The notes beneath the pieces were generated by a model. It worked only from the letters and a program-made list of their open reading frames with translations. It ran no database searches and was not told where the DNA came from. This document shows positions 20,172-29,211 of a stretch of 64,000 bases of DNA, piece by piece. The position numbers and the translations under genes were made by a program. Origin of the DNA: CALGYY01 sp963678485 (GTDB lineage Bacteria > Bacteroidota > Bacteroidia > Bacteroidales > CAIWKO01); contig OY782882.1 of NCBI GenBank assembly GCA_963678485.1, positions 1,364,001-1,428,000 of the forward strand, in the 5' to 3' direction. Numbering within the stretch: the stretch's first letter is position 1; the number at the start of each line of letters is the position of its first letter.

Positions 20172-21257
20172 ATGACTGATTTACTAAAAAAACTGGAAGC
20201 GGTCAACGTACGCTTCGAAGAGATAGCACGGCAGATGAACGAACCCGATGTGCTCTCTGATATGAAAAGATACATCCGTCTCAACAAAGACTATAAAGAA
20301 CTGGAACCCATCATCGTGGCATTTAAGGAATATCGCACCACCATGGATCACCTGAATTCATCCAGAGAAATGCTTGCTACTGAAAAAGATGAGGAAATGC
20401 GACAGATGGCCAAGGACGAGGTGGAGTTGCTATCGGCAGAGCAGGAACGAAAAGAAGAAGAGATTCGTCTTATGCTCATTCCCGCCGACCCACAGGATAA
20501 AAAGAATGCTATTCTCGAAATCCGCGCTGGGACAGGTGGTGATGAAGCATCACTATTTGCTGGTGATTTATATCGTATGTATACGCGCTATTGCGAGCGT
20601 CGTGGATGGAAAACAGAACTTGTCGATTTCACCGAAGGAACCATGGGTGGCTATAAGGAAATTATCTTCAATGTAAACGGCGATAATGTATATGGTCAGC
20701 TCAAGTATGAATCGGGCGTGCATCGCGTTCAACGCGTACCTAAGACCGAAACTCAGGGACGTATACATACTTCTGCATCAAGCGTTGTTGTTCTTCCTGA
20801 AGCGGATGAATTTGATGTTGATATTAAAGATTCGGATATCAGAAAGGATACCTATTGCTCTTCCGGTCCAGGAGGCCAATCGGTAAACACTACTTATTCC
20901 GCAGTCCGCTTAACGCACATACCCACAGGAACCATTGTTACTTGCCAGGATCAAAAATCACAGATGAAAAACTATGATAAAGCCCTTGGTGTATTGCGTA
21001 GCAGAATCTTCGAAATGGAGCATCAGAAATATCTTGATGAAATTTCTAAGAAACGTAAAACAATGGTATCCACAGGTGACCGCTCAGCGAAAATCCGCAC
21101 CTACAATTTCCCGCAAAGTCGCGTTACTGATCACCGCATACATTTAACTCTTTTCAATCTGAATAATATTCTCGACGGAGAAATTCAGGAGTATATCGAT
21201 GCATTACAACTTGCTGAAAACGCTGAACGTCTAAAAGAAGACGTTCCAGAAGAATAG
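20172..21257 (+). CDS. prfA: peptide chain release factor 1
   Basis: The 361-residue factor releases the finished peptide at UAA and UAG. It carries the catalytic GGQ at residues 234-236 (in SSGPGGQSVNTT). The codon-reading loop has the P-x-T form (PKT within RVPKTETQGR), typical of RF1 rather than the SPF of RF2. Length and the HTSAS and CQDQKSQ segments match bacterial RF1. It lies 12 bases after purM and 30 bases before pyrF, a gene order common in Bacteroidota, and is probably co-transcribed with both. Confidence 0.95.
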   Translation: MTDLLKKLEAVNVRFEEIARQMNEPDVLSDMKRYIRLNKDYKELEPIIVAFKEYRTTMDHLNSSREMLATEKDEEMRQMAKDEVELLSAEQERKEEEIRLMLIPADPQDKKNAILEIRAGTGGDEASLFAGDLYRMYTRYCERRGWKTELVDFTEGTMGGYKEIIFNVNGDNVYGQLKYESGVHRVQRVPKTETQGRIHTSASSVVVLPEADEFDVDIKDSDIRKDTYCSSGPGGQSVNTTYSAVRLTHIPTGTIVTCQDQKSQMKNYDKALGVLRSRIFEMEHQKYLDEISKKRKTMVSTGDRSAKIRTYNFPQSRVTDHRIHLTLFNLNNILDGEIQEYIDALQLAENAERLKEDVPEE

Positions 21258-21287
21258 CCATCATTAATCCAATAATTCAAATTTGCA

Positions 21288-22136
21288 ATGAACAAATCTG
21301 AACTGTTTCAACTAATCAAAGAAAAAAAATCCTTTCTCTGCGTCGGCCTCGATTCCGAACTTTCCAAACTCCCTGCATGTGTTAGCAATGCTGCTGATCC
21401 TGTGTTTGAGTTTAACAAACAAATCATCGACGCAACCATCGATTATACGGTCGCTTACAAACCTAATCTTGCCTTTTATGAAACCAATGGCGTGAAAGGC
21501 TGGCAGAGTCTCGAAAAGACTATTGAATATATCAAATCCAAACAATCAAAAGCATTCATTATTGCGGATGCAAAACGCGGAGATATTGGTAACACCAGCA
21601 CTCAATATGCCCGTGCTTTCTTCGAAAAAGGTAGTGGTCTTGATGTGGATGCCGTCACTGTCGCGCCTTATATGGGCGAAGATTCTGTGCGTCCTTTCTT
21701 AGGCTGGGAAGGCAAATGGGTGATTCTTCTTGCACTTACCTCCAATAAAGGAGCGTTCGATTTTCAATTTCTTGAAGTTCAGGGAGAGGCAACAAAATCA
21801 CGACTCTTCGAAAAGGTTCTTGAAACTTCATCAAAATGGGGCTCTTCCGAAAATATGATGTATGTTGTTGGTGCAACACAAGCAACAATGCTGGGCGAAG
21901 TACGCAAGATTGTCCCTGATCATTTTTTACTCGTCCCCGGCGTTGGCTCACAAGGCGGTAGTTTAGCAGAAGTTGCAAAAAACGGCATGAATGCGTATTG
22001 CGGGTTGCTTGTTAATGCGTCACGCAGCATTTTATTTGCTTCACCAAATGAGGACTATGCTTCAAAAGCAGCCGCTGAAGCTAAAGCTATGCAACAGGAA
22101 ATGCAACAACTTTTGGCTGAAAAGGGCTTGATTTGA
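21288..22136 (+). CDS. pyrF: orotidine 5'-phosphate decarboxylase (type 2)
   Basis: The 282-residue enzyme converts OMP to UMP in pyrimidine synthesis. It begins with FLCVGLDSEL, contains KPNLAFYE and the active-site segment DAKRGDIGNT with its catalytic Asp-x-Lys-x-x-Asp array, and ends with the phosphate-binding VPGVGSQGG loop. The length and sequence style are those of the longer type 2 family. It is the last gene of the purM-prfA-pyrF cluster; the next gene has its own promoter. Confidence 0.94.
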   Translation: MNKSELFQLIKEKKSFLCVGLDSELSKLPACVSNAADPVFEFNKQIIDATIDYTVAYKPNLAFYETNGVKGWQSLEKTIEYIKSKQSKAFIIADAKRGDIGNTSTQYARAFFEKGSGLDVDAVTVAPYMGEDSVRPFLGWEGKWVILLALTSNKGAFDFQFLEVQGEATKSRLFEKVLETSSKWGSSENMMYVVGATQATMLGEVRKIVPDHFLLVPGVGSQGGSLAEVAKNGMNAYCGLLVNASRSILFASPNEDYASKAAAEAKAMQQEMQQLLAEKGLI

Positions 22137-22215
22137 TTCATTTAATTTGTTAGTACCACAGACAATTGTTAACAACTTCCATCATAGAAATTGAGCCCTT
22201 AATGGCGAATTTTTT

Positions 22216-22223
22216 TATTTTTG
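22216..22223 (+). promoter_or_regulatory. -7 promoter element (TATTTTTG)
   Basis: An exact TAnnTTTG match 18 bases before the ATG of the MORN-type gene. TTG at 22191-22193 could be the -33 element. Confidence 0.5.
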
Positions 22224-22240
22224 AATGTTGAAGCTGATGT

Positions 22241-22960
22241 ATGATGAGAGTAGCTGCTATATTTCTGTTTTTGCTTTTTTTCTGCCAGGTTGGCTACAGT
22301 CAGACTACCAATGATGATAGTCAGGACAGCGTTGATCTTAGCATTCCTGATTATGATGATCTTTGTACCATCATGGGAGGCGATTCCATCCGCCTAAATA
22401 ATGGACAAAAAGCTACAGGTTTCTTCAAAGATCTGTACCCAAGTGGTCGCATCAAACACAAAGGCTATTATGATGCAGGTAAGATTGTTACAGTATTCAC
22501 CAACTACTACGAAAACGGCCAAATTGAACGCACATTCAAAGCAAAAACCGATCGTCGCGGAACTCTCGAAGTATTCTATCCGTCAGGCGGAATTTTGTCG
22601 CGTGTTGAGTGGATTGACGGCGAATCGCTGATGTGGGAGGATTACTATCCACAGGGACAGCTTGAATTTGCTGAGGAGTATAATAAAGGCCTTGAATACT
22701 ATTTGTATATGCGATTCTATTTTGAAGACGGTAAACCACAGACTCTTTTCGAACTCGTAGATGAAAAACAACGCCTCTATACATATAAAGAATATTATCC
22801 TAATGGTCAGCTGAAGGAAAGCGGCAACAAAATGCACAACGCTAACCTTAACGACTATCCAATGGAAGGCAAGTGGGTGTACTACGATGAAAACGGGAAA
22901 CTCAAGCTTGAAGAGGAATATACACACGGCCAACTTATCGACGATAAAAGATACGATTAA
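22241..22960 (+). CDS. exported MORN-repeat (YwqK-like) protein
   Basis: A signal peptide (to about residue 21, ...VGYSQ) precedes six or more MORN-type units of about 22-25 residues, recognisable by YPSGRIK, YYENGQIE, YPSGGIL, YPQGQLE, YPNGQLK and YDENGKLK. In Bacteroidota such proteins are often annotated as YwqK-family antitoxins, but here there is no toxin partner and the protein is exported, so that label should not be taken literally. Repeats of this kind form beta-hairpin surfaces that bind lipids, polysaccharide or protein. It is a single-gene unit with promoter and strong terminator. Confidence 0.8.
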   Translation: MMRVAAIFLFLLFFCQVGYSQTTNDDSQDSVDLSIPDYDDLCTIMGGDSIRLNNGQKATGFFKDLYPSGRIKHKGYYDAGKIVTVFTNYYENGQIERTFKAKTDRRGTLEVFYPSGGILSRVEWIDGESLMWEDYYPQGQLEFAEEYNKGLEYYLYMRFYFEDGKPQTLFELVDEKQRLYTYKEYYPNGQLKESGNKMHNANLNDYPMEGKWVYYDENGKLKLEEEYTHGQLIDDKRYD

Positions 22961-22998
22961 AAAAAAAGAAGCTGTCTCAATAGGACAGCTTCTTTTTT
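22961..22998. terminator. strong bidirectional terminator
   Basis: Stem AGAAGCTGTC / GACAGCTTCT with a 7-base loop, flanked by pairing A- and T-runs. It separates the MORN gene and the convergent ilvE and can serve both. Confidence 0.88.
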
Positions 22999-23015
22999 AA
23001 TATGGCATTAAAGTA

Positions 23016-24035
23016 CTATTCAATAATGTTTACCCAATTATGAGTATCAGGTTCATCGCCTAATTGGATAGCACGCAGTTTTTCATACAACTTCGTTGAA
23101 ACAGGACCAGCCTTTCCATCTTTGCAGTAATCATAGGTCTTTCCATTATCACGGTCAAAAATCTTCTTGATGGGGGAAATTACCGCTGCCGTTCCGCAAG
23201 CACCAACTTCCTCGAATTTTGTAAGATCCTCAACAGCGATATGACCTAATTCTACCTTCATTCCCATATCCATGGCCAATTGACGAAGGCTCATATTGGT
23301 AATGGAAGGAAGAATGCTTCCTGAATCAGGCGTAAAATATGTGTTGTTAGCAATACCGAAGAAGTTGGCAGGACCAGCCTCATCAATATACTTTTTCTCT
23401 TTTGCATCGAGGAAAATAGCAGTAGAATAGCCTTCATCATGCGCTCTTACACCAGCGCGCAGACTTGCAGCGTAGTTTCCTCCAACTTTGATGTGCCCTG
23501 TGCCCAGTGGAGCAGCACGGTCGAAATCACGGATGATTTGAGCAGACACCGGATTAAATCCTTCTTTAAAATAAGGACCTACCGGAGTAACGAAAATCAT
23601 AAACAAATACTCGTCGGCAGGTTGTACACCAACCTTTGGACCTGAGCCCACGAGCAATGGACGAATGTACAAGGATGATCCCGTACCATAAGGTGGAACG
23701 AATTCCTTATTCAGGTTAATGGCTTTGATCATTGCTTGCTTGAAAATCTCAGCAGGAACCTGTTGCATCATGATCCCTTCTGCAGATTTGTTCATGCGTT
23801 TGGAATTTTCTTCCCAACGAAAAACACGGATTTTACCGTCTTTTCCCATAAATGCCTTCAGCCCTTCAAAAGCTTCCTGTCCATAGTGTAAACAGGTCGC
23901 TGCCATGTGTATATTGATGGTTTCAGATGATGAAACTTCTAACTGCCCCCATGCTCCGTTACGATAGTAACAACGAACATTATACTCGGTCTTTAAGTAA
24001 CCGAATGGCAGATTTTTCCAATCAATGTTTAACAT
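23016..24035 (-). CDS. ilvE: branched-chain amino acid aminotransferase
   Basis: The 339-residue PLP enzyme catalyses the last step of Leu, Ile and Val synthesis (or the first of their breakdown) with 2-oxoglutarate/glutamate. The PLP lysine lies in GHIKVGGNYA, and the family segments GQEAFEGLKAF, SLYIRPLLVG, DEAGPANFFGI and CGTAAVISPI are all present. Length and sequence fit the class found in Bacteroidota and eukaryotes (about 340-360 residues) rather than the 309-residue E. coli type. It follows lysS on the same strand, 297 bases away, and shares the terminator at 22961-22998 with the MORN gene. Confidence 0.93.
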   Translation of the reverse strand: MLNIDWKNLPFGYLKTEYNVRCYYRNGAWGQLEVSSSETINIHMAATCLHYGQEAFEGLKAFMGKDGKIRVFRWEENSKRMNKSAEGIMMQQVPAEIFKQAMIKAINLNKEFVPPYGTGSSLYIRPLLVGSGPKVGVQPADEYLFMIFVTPVGPYFKEGFNPVSAQIIRDFDRAAPLGTGHIKVGGNYAASLRAGVRAHDEGYSTAIFLDAKEKKYIDEAGPANFFGIANNTYFTPDSGSILPSITNMSLRQLAMDMGMKVELGHIAVEDLTKFEEVGACGTAAVISPIKKIFDRDNGKTYDYCKDGKAGPVSTKLYEKLRAIQLGDEPDTHNWVNIIE

Positions 24036-24332
24036 AATATTCGGTTTTTTTAATGAATGAAATTGAAATAAAACGGGGGCTAATTTAGCACTATATTTCT
24101 ACACACAAAGGAAAAGCAGTAAATATTTTGTTGCTGTTCCTGAGCACTATTTAAACTTTTTGCCCGCAATTTCTCTTTCTATACAGTGACGAACGTATAA
24201 TCAACTGTAAAAATTAGCTTTTTTATAAGGTATAATTTGCTGAAATCCCCGTTAATAAAGGGAAAGACAATGCCCTATTTCTGAATTCCATATTTCAGAA
24301 AATACAATGTATTGCTCAATAAACAGACATTA
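24036..24332. other. intergenic region between lysS and ilvE
   Basis: This AT-rich gap should contain the ilvE promoter and the lysS end. I see no exact TAnnTTTG on the minus strand and no strong hairpin. There is no convincing small gene. Confidence 0.4.
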
Positions 24333-26057
24333 CTAAACAACCTTATTAATCCACTCCTGCACTTCCTCAGGCTTTGGAGCAGGAATATCCAGCTTCATCT
24401 TTTTTCGCAATCCGCAAATTGCATTAAAAAGCTTATTGGCATTGGCATCTTTTAAGGTCAATGGTGTGCTGAACCCCGCTTTCATAATTAACTCAGCGTA
24501 TTCAGCGGGTATCCCAAGCGCAACAAAATCATCCGAAGTTGTGGCTACACTGGTAATCTCAGGTCGCATCTGCGGGAAAAACAACACATCCTGTATTGAA
24601 TGTTGATTAGTCATGACCATAGTCAAACGGTCAATCCCAATACCCAAACCAGCAGTTGGCGGCATACCGAATTCCAGTGCGCGAAGGAAGTCTTCATCCA
24701 ACACCATCGATTCATCATCACCGCGCTTTCCAAGCTCTAACTGTAGCTCAAAACGCTTACGCTGATCAATAGGATCGTTCAACTCAGAAAAGGCATTGCA
24801 TAATTCCTTACCATTGACGATTGCCTCAAAACGCTCAACCAGTCCGGGTTTCGAGCGATGTTTCTTGGCAAGGGGCGACATTTCAACAGGATAATCCGTA
24901 ATAAAAGTCGGCTGTATTAGTAGCGGTTCGCAGCAGGCACCAAAAATTTCATCAATTATCTTTCCCTTGGCCATAGCTGGAGTAAGCTCTACATTGAGCT
25001 TAGCAGCGGTTTCACGCAATGCCGCTTCATCCATACTGCTTATGTCGATCTGCGTAAAATGTTGTATGGCTTCAAACATTGTGAAACGCTTCCATGGTCG
25101 CTTGAAATCAATCATATTCGCACCCACCTGAATAACAGTGGTACCATGTAAATCCATGGCAATGCGCTCAACCATTTCTTCCACCAATTCCATCATCCAC
25201 ACGTAATCTTTGTAAGCCACATATAATTCCATTTGCGTAAACTCGGGATTATGGAAGCGATCCATCCCCTCGTTTCGAAAATCCTTGGCGAATTCAAATA
25301 CCCCATCATAGCCTCCAACAATCAAACGTTTCAGATACAATTCATTTGCAATGCGTAAATATAAAGTCGCATTTAATGAGTTATGATGTGTCTTGAAAGG
25401 ACGTGCAGCAGCACCTCCATATAATGGCTGCAGAACAGGCGTTTCAACTTCCAGATACTGCTTTTCGCCTAAAAATCTACGCATCGACTGCATCAGCGCA
25501 GCACGTTTCATAAAAACTTCACGAACACCAGGATTTACAATCAGATCCACATAGCGCTGTCTGTATCGCTGCTCCGGATCTGTGAATGCATCAAACACCT
25601 GATCATCCTTCTCCTTCACAATGGGCAATGGTCTTAAGGATTTGCTCAATAGTTTGAATTCCTTCACGTGCAAGGTGGTCTCTCCCATCTGAGTCACAAA
25701 TACAAAACCTTTGACTCCAATGATATCGCCAATATCGGAAAGACGCTTAAATACTGTATTATACAAGGTTTTATCCTCACCCGGGCATAGATCATCGCGT
25801 TTCAGATAACACTGCAAGCGACCGCTCACATCCTGAATTTCCGCAAATGACGCAGCACCCATGATGCGACGACTCATTATACGACCTGCAATTTCAACCT
25901 CCTGGAATAAACTCTGATCTTCTGGAAAGCGCTTTAAAATATCAGCGGCGGTAGCATTCACCTTAAATGTTTCCGCTGGCCAGGGGTCAATCCCAAGCTT
26001 TACCAATTCTTCTGCAGCCTGCCTGCGCAGCACTTCCTGTTCACTTAAACCTTGCAT
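24333..26057 (-). CDS. lysS: lysine--tRNA ligase (class II)
   Basis: The enzyme charges tRNA-Lys. An N-terminal OB-fold anticodon-binding domain (about 55-165, with AGRIMSRRIMG) is followed by the class II core: motif 1 around MRRFLGEKQYLEVETP, motif 2 FRNEGMDRFHNPEFT (about 260) and motif 3 GLGIGIDRLTM (about 455). At 574 residues it is longer than E. coli LysS because of a C-terminal extension of about 80 residues, as in Bacteroides. A minus-strand -7 box precedes it; lipB is divergent. Confidence 0.96.
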   Translation of the reverse strand: MQGLSEQEVLRRQAAEELVKLGIDPWPAETFKVNATAADILKRFPEDQSLFQEVEIAGRIMSRRIMGAASFAEIQDVSGRLQCYLKRDDLCPGEDKTLYNTVFKRLSDIGDIIGVKGFVFVTQMGETTLHVKEFKLLSKSLRPLPIVKEKDDQVFDAFTDPEQRYRQRYVDLIVNPGVREVFMKRAALMQSMRRFLGEKQYLEVETPVLQPLYGGAAARPFKTHHNSLNATLYLRIANELYLKRLIVGGYDGVFEFAKDFRNEGMDRFHNPEFTQMELYVAYKDYVWMMELVEEMVERIAMDLHGTTVIQVGANMIDFKRPWKRFTMFEAIQHFTQIDISSMDEAALRETAAKLNVELTPAMAKGKIIDEIFGACCEPLLIQPTFITDYPVEMSPLAKKHRSKPGLVERFEAIVNGKELCNAFSELNDPIDQRKRFELQLELGKRGDDESMVLDEDFLRALEFGMPPTAGLGIGIDRLTMVMTNQHSIQDVLFFPQMRPEITSVATTSDDFVALGIPAEYAELIMKAGFSTPLTLKDANANKLFNAICGLRKKMKLDIPAPKPEEVQEWINKVV

Positions 26058-26079
26058 ATCTCTTCAAATTTTTATGGTG

Positions 26080-26087
26080 CAAAGATA
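26080..26087 (-). promoter_or_regulatory. -7 promoter element for lysS (TATCTTTG)
   Basis: An exact TAnnTTTG match on the minus strand, 22 bases before the lysS ATG. Confidence 0.6.
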
Positions 26088-26116
26088 CAAATCTCCCCGT
26101 AGCATTTGTAATTCAC

Positions 26117-26124
26117 TAATTTTG
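26117..26124 (+). promoter_or_regulatory. -7 promoter element for lipB (TAATTTTG)
   Basis: An exact TAnnTTTG match 19 bases before the TTG start of lipB. No -33 is obvious. It supports the unusual start codon. Confidence 0.5.
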
Positions 26125-26143
26125 TCATTCAAAATTAAACACA

Positions 26144-26836
26144 TTGAGAGCGGTTACATTTTGTGATTGGGGGTTGATTCCCTACAGAATTGCATGGGAG
26201 CAACAGGAGCATCTGTTTGCTGAAGCGCTGAACTGTAAAAAGCAGGATGCGTCAGCTAACCCAATGATCCTACCCCAGCACCAACTAATCTTTTGCCAGC
26301 ACCCACACGTATATACCATCGGTAAAAGCGGGAGTATTCACAATTTACTCGTTAATGATGCCTTTCTGGAAAGCATTAATGCAACCGTGGTATTGAGTAA
26401 TCGCGGAGGCGATATCACTTATCATGGCCCCGGTCAACTTGTTGGTTACCCCATTTTTGATCTGGAACAACTTGGTCTATATATCAAAGACTATGTGCAT
26501 TTACTAGAGGAATCGGTGATTTCGCTATTATCAACCTATGGAATTGCATCCTCACGTATGCAGGGAGCCACCGGGGTTTGGCTGGATGCAGGAACAACCA
26601 AGGCCAGAAAAATATGTGCAATCGGTGTGCGCGCAAGCCGTTACATAACAATGCACGGGTTCGCATTAAATGTCAATACCGACTTGAAATATTTCTCTTA
26701 TATAAATCCCTGTGGATTTGTAGATAAAGGAGTAACCTCACTCCAGAAAGAGCTTGATACAACATTAGATTTTAATGAAGTGCAGATGCGCATGAAGCAG
26801 CAAATGGCCTCGACCTTCGAAATAAATTATCGTTAG
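26144..26836 (+). CDS. lipB: lipoyl(octanoyl) transferase
   Basis: LipB moves the octanoyl group from acyl carrier protein to lipoate-dependent enzymes. The family core is present: RGGDITYHGPGQLVGYP (about 86-102), a Lys in KICAIGVRASRYITMHGFALN (about 156), and the catalytic Cys in INPCGF (about 189), giving the Cys-Lys dyad. Translation must begin at TTG 26144: the resulting N-terminus (FCDWGLIPYRIAWEQQ) aligns with the family, while the next Met is about 40 residues in. The end overlaps the convergent nitronate-monooxygenase-like gene by 4 bases. lipA is not in the window. Confidence 0.92.
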   Translation: MRAVTFCDWGLIPYRIAWEQQEHLFAEALNCKKQDASANPMILPQHQLIFCQHPHVYTIGKSGSIHNLLVNDAFLESINATVVLSNRGGDITYHGPGQLVGYPIFDLEQLGLYIKDYVHLLEESVISLLSTYGIASSRMQGATGVWLDAGTTKARKICAIGVRASRYITMHGFALNVNTDLKYFSYINPCGFVDKGVTSLQKELDTTLDFNEVQMRMKQQMASTFEINYR

Positions 26837-27783
26837 GAAAATTTCTGCTGATTCAATCGTTGAATGCATGCATTAAATTCATCGACCATCTCCATCACAA
26901 TCCTTGCAGCAGGTTTGATTTCCTTGATAATTCCGGCAATCTGACCTACCTCGAGTTCTCCTTCTTCAAGATCACCTTCAAACATTCCTTTACAGGCCCT
27001 TCCCCGGCCAAGGATTGCAATCAATTCCTCTTTCGTGGCTCCATTTAATTCGGCCTGCACTATTTCAGCAAAGAACTTGTTTTTCAACAGTCGCACCGGA
27101 ACAAGTTTCTTCATCACCACAAAGGTATCTCCATCCTGTGCATTCAAAATATACTTTTTGAAATTATCATGCGCTGAGGATTCACAGCTTGCTGCAAATG
27201 CAGTCCCTAGCTGAACGCCTTCGGCTCCCAGTGCAAAAGCCGCTGCCATCGCTGAACCCGAAGCAATTCCTCCTGCAGCAATCAATGGGGTTCGCACAGT
27301 TTCTCTAATCATGGGAATGATTGTCATTGTTGTGCTTTCCTCAATTCCGTTGTGACCACCGGCTTCGTAACCTTCAGCAACGATGGCATCAACACCAGCC
27401 TCTTCACATTTCTTTGCAAACTTAGTATTGGCTATCACATGCGCAACCTTGATTCCATGTGAATGCAGTAATGAAGTATATTTTGATGGACTACCCGCAG
27501 AAGTAAAAACCACTGCGACCTTTTCATCAATAACAATCTGTATAAACTCTTCTGCATGCGAAAACAATAAAGGAATATTCACACCGAAAGGCTTTGCTGT
27601 CGCTTGCTTGCATTTATGAATATGCAATTTTAGGACTTCGGGATTCATGGAACCAGAGCCAATCAACCCAAGCCCACCTGCATTTGAAACCGCTGCAGCC
27701 AGCTCCCAGCCACTACACCAGATCATCCCACCCTGAATGATGGGATATTTTATATTGAATAACTCACAGATTCGATTGCTCAT
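26833..27783 (-). CDS. nitronate monooxygenase / FabK-like flavin enzyme
   Basis: The roughly 316-residue TIM-barrel flavoprotein starts NIKYPIIQGGMIW and contains AVSNAGGLGLIGSG, VDAIVAEGYEAGGHNG and AAGGIASGSAMAAAFALGAEGVQLGT, which are the FMN-binding landmarks of the NMO / 2-enoyl reductase FabK family. FabK would make it a fatty-acid enzyme; nitronate monooxygenase would make it a detoxifier; sequence alone does not decide. I chose ATG 27783 rather than 27825 because a -7 element at 27804-27811 lies within the longer frame and the family starts near this Met. Confidence 0.82.
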   Translation of the reverse strand: MSNRICELFNIKYPIIQGGMIWCSGWELAAAVSNAGGLGLIGSGSMNPEVLKLHIHKCKQATAKPFGVNIPLLFSHAEEFIQIVIDEKVAVVFTSAGSPSKYTSLLHSHGIKVAHVIANTKFAKKCEEAGVDAIVAEGYEAGGHNGIEESTTMTIIPMIRETVRTPLIAAGGIASGSAMAAAFALGAEGVQLGTAFAASCESSAHDNFKKYILNAQDGDTFVVMKKLVPVRLLKNKFFAEIVQAELNGATKEELIAILGRGRACKGMFEGDLEEGELEVGQIAGIIKEIKPAARIVMEMVDEFNACIQRLNQQKFS

Positions 27784-27803
27784 AGTAAACAACATTAATT
27801 CGA

Positions 27804-27811
27804 CAAATATA
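27804..27811 (-). promoter_or_regulatory. -7 promoter element (TATATTTG)
   Basis: An exact TAnnTTTG match on the minus strand, 20 bases before the ATG of the NMO/FabK-like gene. Confidence 0.6.
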
Positions 27812-27896
27812 CGCTGCTTCAACAAATTGGAATAATCTCACAATAATATTTGAACACACAACAGAACTTTCGTATTTTTACATTAAAATATATTCC

Positions 27897-28271
27897 ATGT
27901 CGAAACATATACTAGTTCTGCTTTTTTGCCTCAGCATTTCAGTAACAGGATTCTCACAGAATACGAATACAGTCCCGCAAGCTACAATTGCAGGGCATTC
28001 CAGCGGCATGCTCAACAAACAACTATTGCTTAATACAGCTAAAATCGAATGTAACGATACCAGCTGCCGGATTACAGGGTTTACTCTAACCATGAATGTT
28101 CGAGGGGATTTAGTTTCAACCCTCAGCAATGACAATGCGTTTACTGAAAAAATGAAGCAACTATTGATTGACACACAAGCCAACGCAAAAATCGTTTTTG
28201 AAGATATACACGCTGTTAATGCAGCAGGGACGGCCATTTCGCTGTCGCCGATCGCGTTTAAACTCGAATAA
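27897..28271 (+). CDS. small exported protein resembling the GldM C-terminal domain
   Basis: The 124-residue protein has a signal peptide (MSKHILVLLFCLSISVTGFSQ) and one beta-rich domain. Its second half (ITGFTLTMNVRG..., then KIVFEDIHA and LSPIAFKL) follows the pattern of the last periplasmic domain of GldM, the type IX secretion/gliding motor subunit, which ends with a DIKAxGP...xIxFKV-type strand pair. This is pattern recognition, not an alignment score. GldM itself has over 500 residues, so this is a single stand-alone domain. It is preceded by a near-consensus -7 box (TATTTTTA) and followed by a hairpin. Confidence 0.6.
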   Translation: MSKHILVLLFCLSISVTGFSQNTNTVPQATIAGHSSGMLNKQLLLNTAKIECNDTSCRITGFTLTMNVRGDLVSTLSNDNAFTEKMKQLLIDTQANAKIVFEDIHAVNAAGTAISLSPIAFKLE

Positions 28272-28280
28272 AATTTCAAA

Positions 28281-28310
28281 CGTCGAATATTTGTGTTAAT
28301 ATTTTCGACG
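28281..28310 (+). terminator. hairpin after the GldM-domain-like gene
   Basis: CGTCGAATATT pairs with AATATTTTCGACG across a short loop with one small asymmetry. It starts 9 bases after the stop but has no T-run, so its role as a terminator is uncertain. Confidence 0.4.
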
Positions 28311-28410
28311 AAACAAGCTCAATAATTCCCGAAAGGCATTTCTTGTTCGACAGGACTCAATCCCTTTGTTGACGCCATTTTTATTGCTTGCACGAAGAGG
28401 GTTTTCCATA

Positions 28411-28418
28411 TATTTTTG
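28411..28418 (+). promoter_or_regulatory. -7 promoter element (TATTTTTG), TTG at 28388 as possible -33
   Basis: An exact TAnnTTTG match with TTG 20 bases upstream. The ATG at 28442 follows 23 bases later; a longer frame starting at 28388 would begin at the -33 element and is unlikely. Confidence 0.6.
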
Positions 28419-28441
28419 TTGCAAACAAAAAACAATATCAT

Positions 28442-29053
28442 ATGGGACTATCCTTTCATTACAGTGGCAGGTTCAATCCTGCAGCCTCGCTGGGCGAGAT
28501 GATCACCGAAGTTGAAGAAATTGCCAGAACACACCAATGGCCTTATGTAGTTTACGAACGCTCCTTCCCGGAAAAGGGTTTTGATAAGCAGCATAACGAC
28601 GAAGTCTATGGTATCAGTTTTACTCCTCCCGGTTGCGAAACTGTGTTTTTATGTTTTCTTTCTGATGGTGGTATGAGCAGCTTTCTGAATTTAAAACTCT
28701 ATGGAGACCCCGAAGAGACCGATTTTCCTGAGTTTCTGTATATGCTCTCTGTAAAGACTCAGTACGCAGGCATCGAAACACATATTCAAATTATGAAACT
28801 ATTAAAATATCTGAACAAAAAATACTTTCTTGATTTCGAAGTACACGATGAAGGAAATTACTGGGAAACCGAAGACGAAGCCGAGCTGACGCGTATCTTT
28901 CAGCGTTATGATATGCTCATTGCAAGTTTCAAAGCCGGACTGGAATCCATTCCCATCGACCAAGGGGAATCGGTTGAAGATTATATAAAACGCATCGCAG
29001 AACATGTACGCATGATCGATGTTGACTCAAGGAGCAATAATCCTGCATCGTAA
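28442..29053 (+). CDS. hypothetical cytoplasmic protein
   Basis: I do not recognise this roughly 203-residue protein. It has no signal peptide or membrane segment. It is acidic, mixed alpha/beta, with a conserved-looking start (MGLSFHYSGRFNPAASLGEMI) and a C-terminal helical, negatively charged tail. The start follows from the promoter at 28411. It is a single-gene unit and ends 159 bases before a large inverted repeat. Composition matches the surrounding core genes, so it is probably a resident gene. Confidence 0.7.
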   Translation: MGLSFHYSGRFNPAASLGEMITEVEEIARTHQWPYVVYERSFPEKGFDKQHNDEVYGISFTPPGCETVFLCFLSDGGMSSFLNLKLYGDPEETDFPEFLYMLSVKTQYAGIETHIQIMKLLKYLNKKYFLDFEVHDEGNYWETEDEAELTRIFQRYDMLIASFKAGLESIPIDQGESVEDYIKRIAEHVRMIDVDSRSNNPAS

Positions 29054-29211
29054 CCTGTAGTATGCCGTGTCTGTGAAGCGATTCAGCATACCTGCGTCAT
29101 CTCTGCACTTTGCGAATTTACTGGAATTTTGAGAGCCAGTTTTAAAGTTCCTACCAACAAACTCATGCTGCTACAATACACTTCCTAATTAGAGTCCGTC
29201 TTTAAATTCAG

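Noticed and set aside
20730..20760. Lysine in the P-x-T codon-reading loop of RF1 (PKT instead of PAT)
   Set aside because: The middle position varies in bacterial RF1 and the P-x-T form is kept, so no change in stop-codon use is implied.
27878..28279. 133-codon minus-strand frame opposite the GldM-domain-like gene
   Set aside because: The plus-strand frame has a signal peptide, a promoter-like box and a family-like domain; the antisense frame has none.
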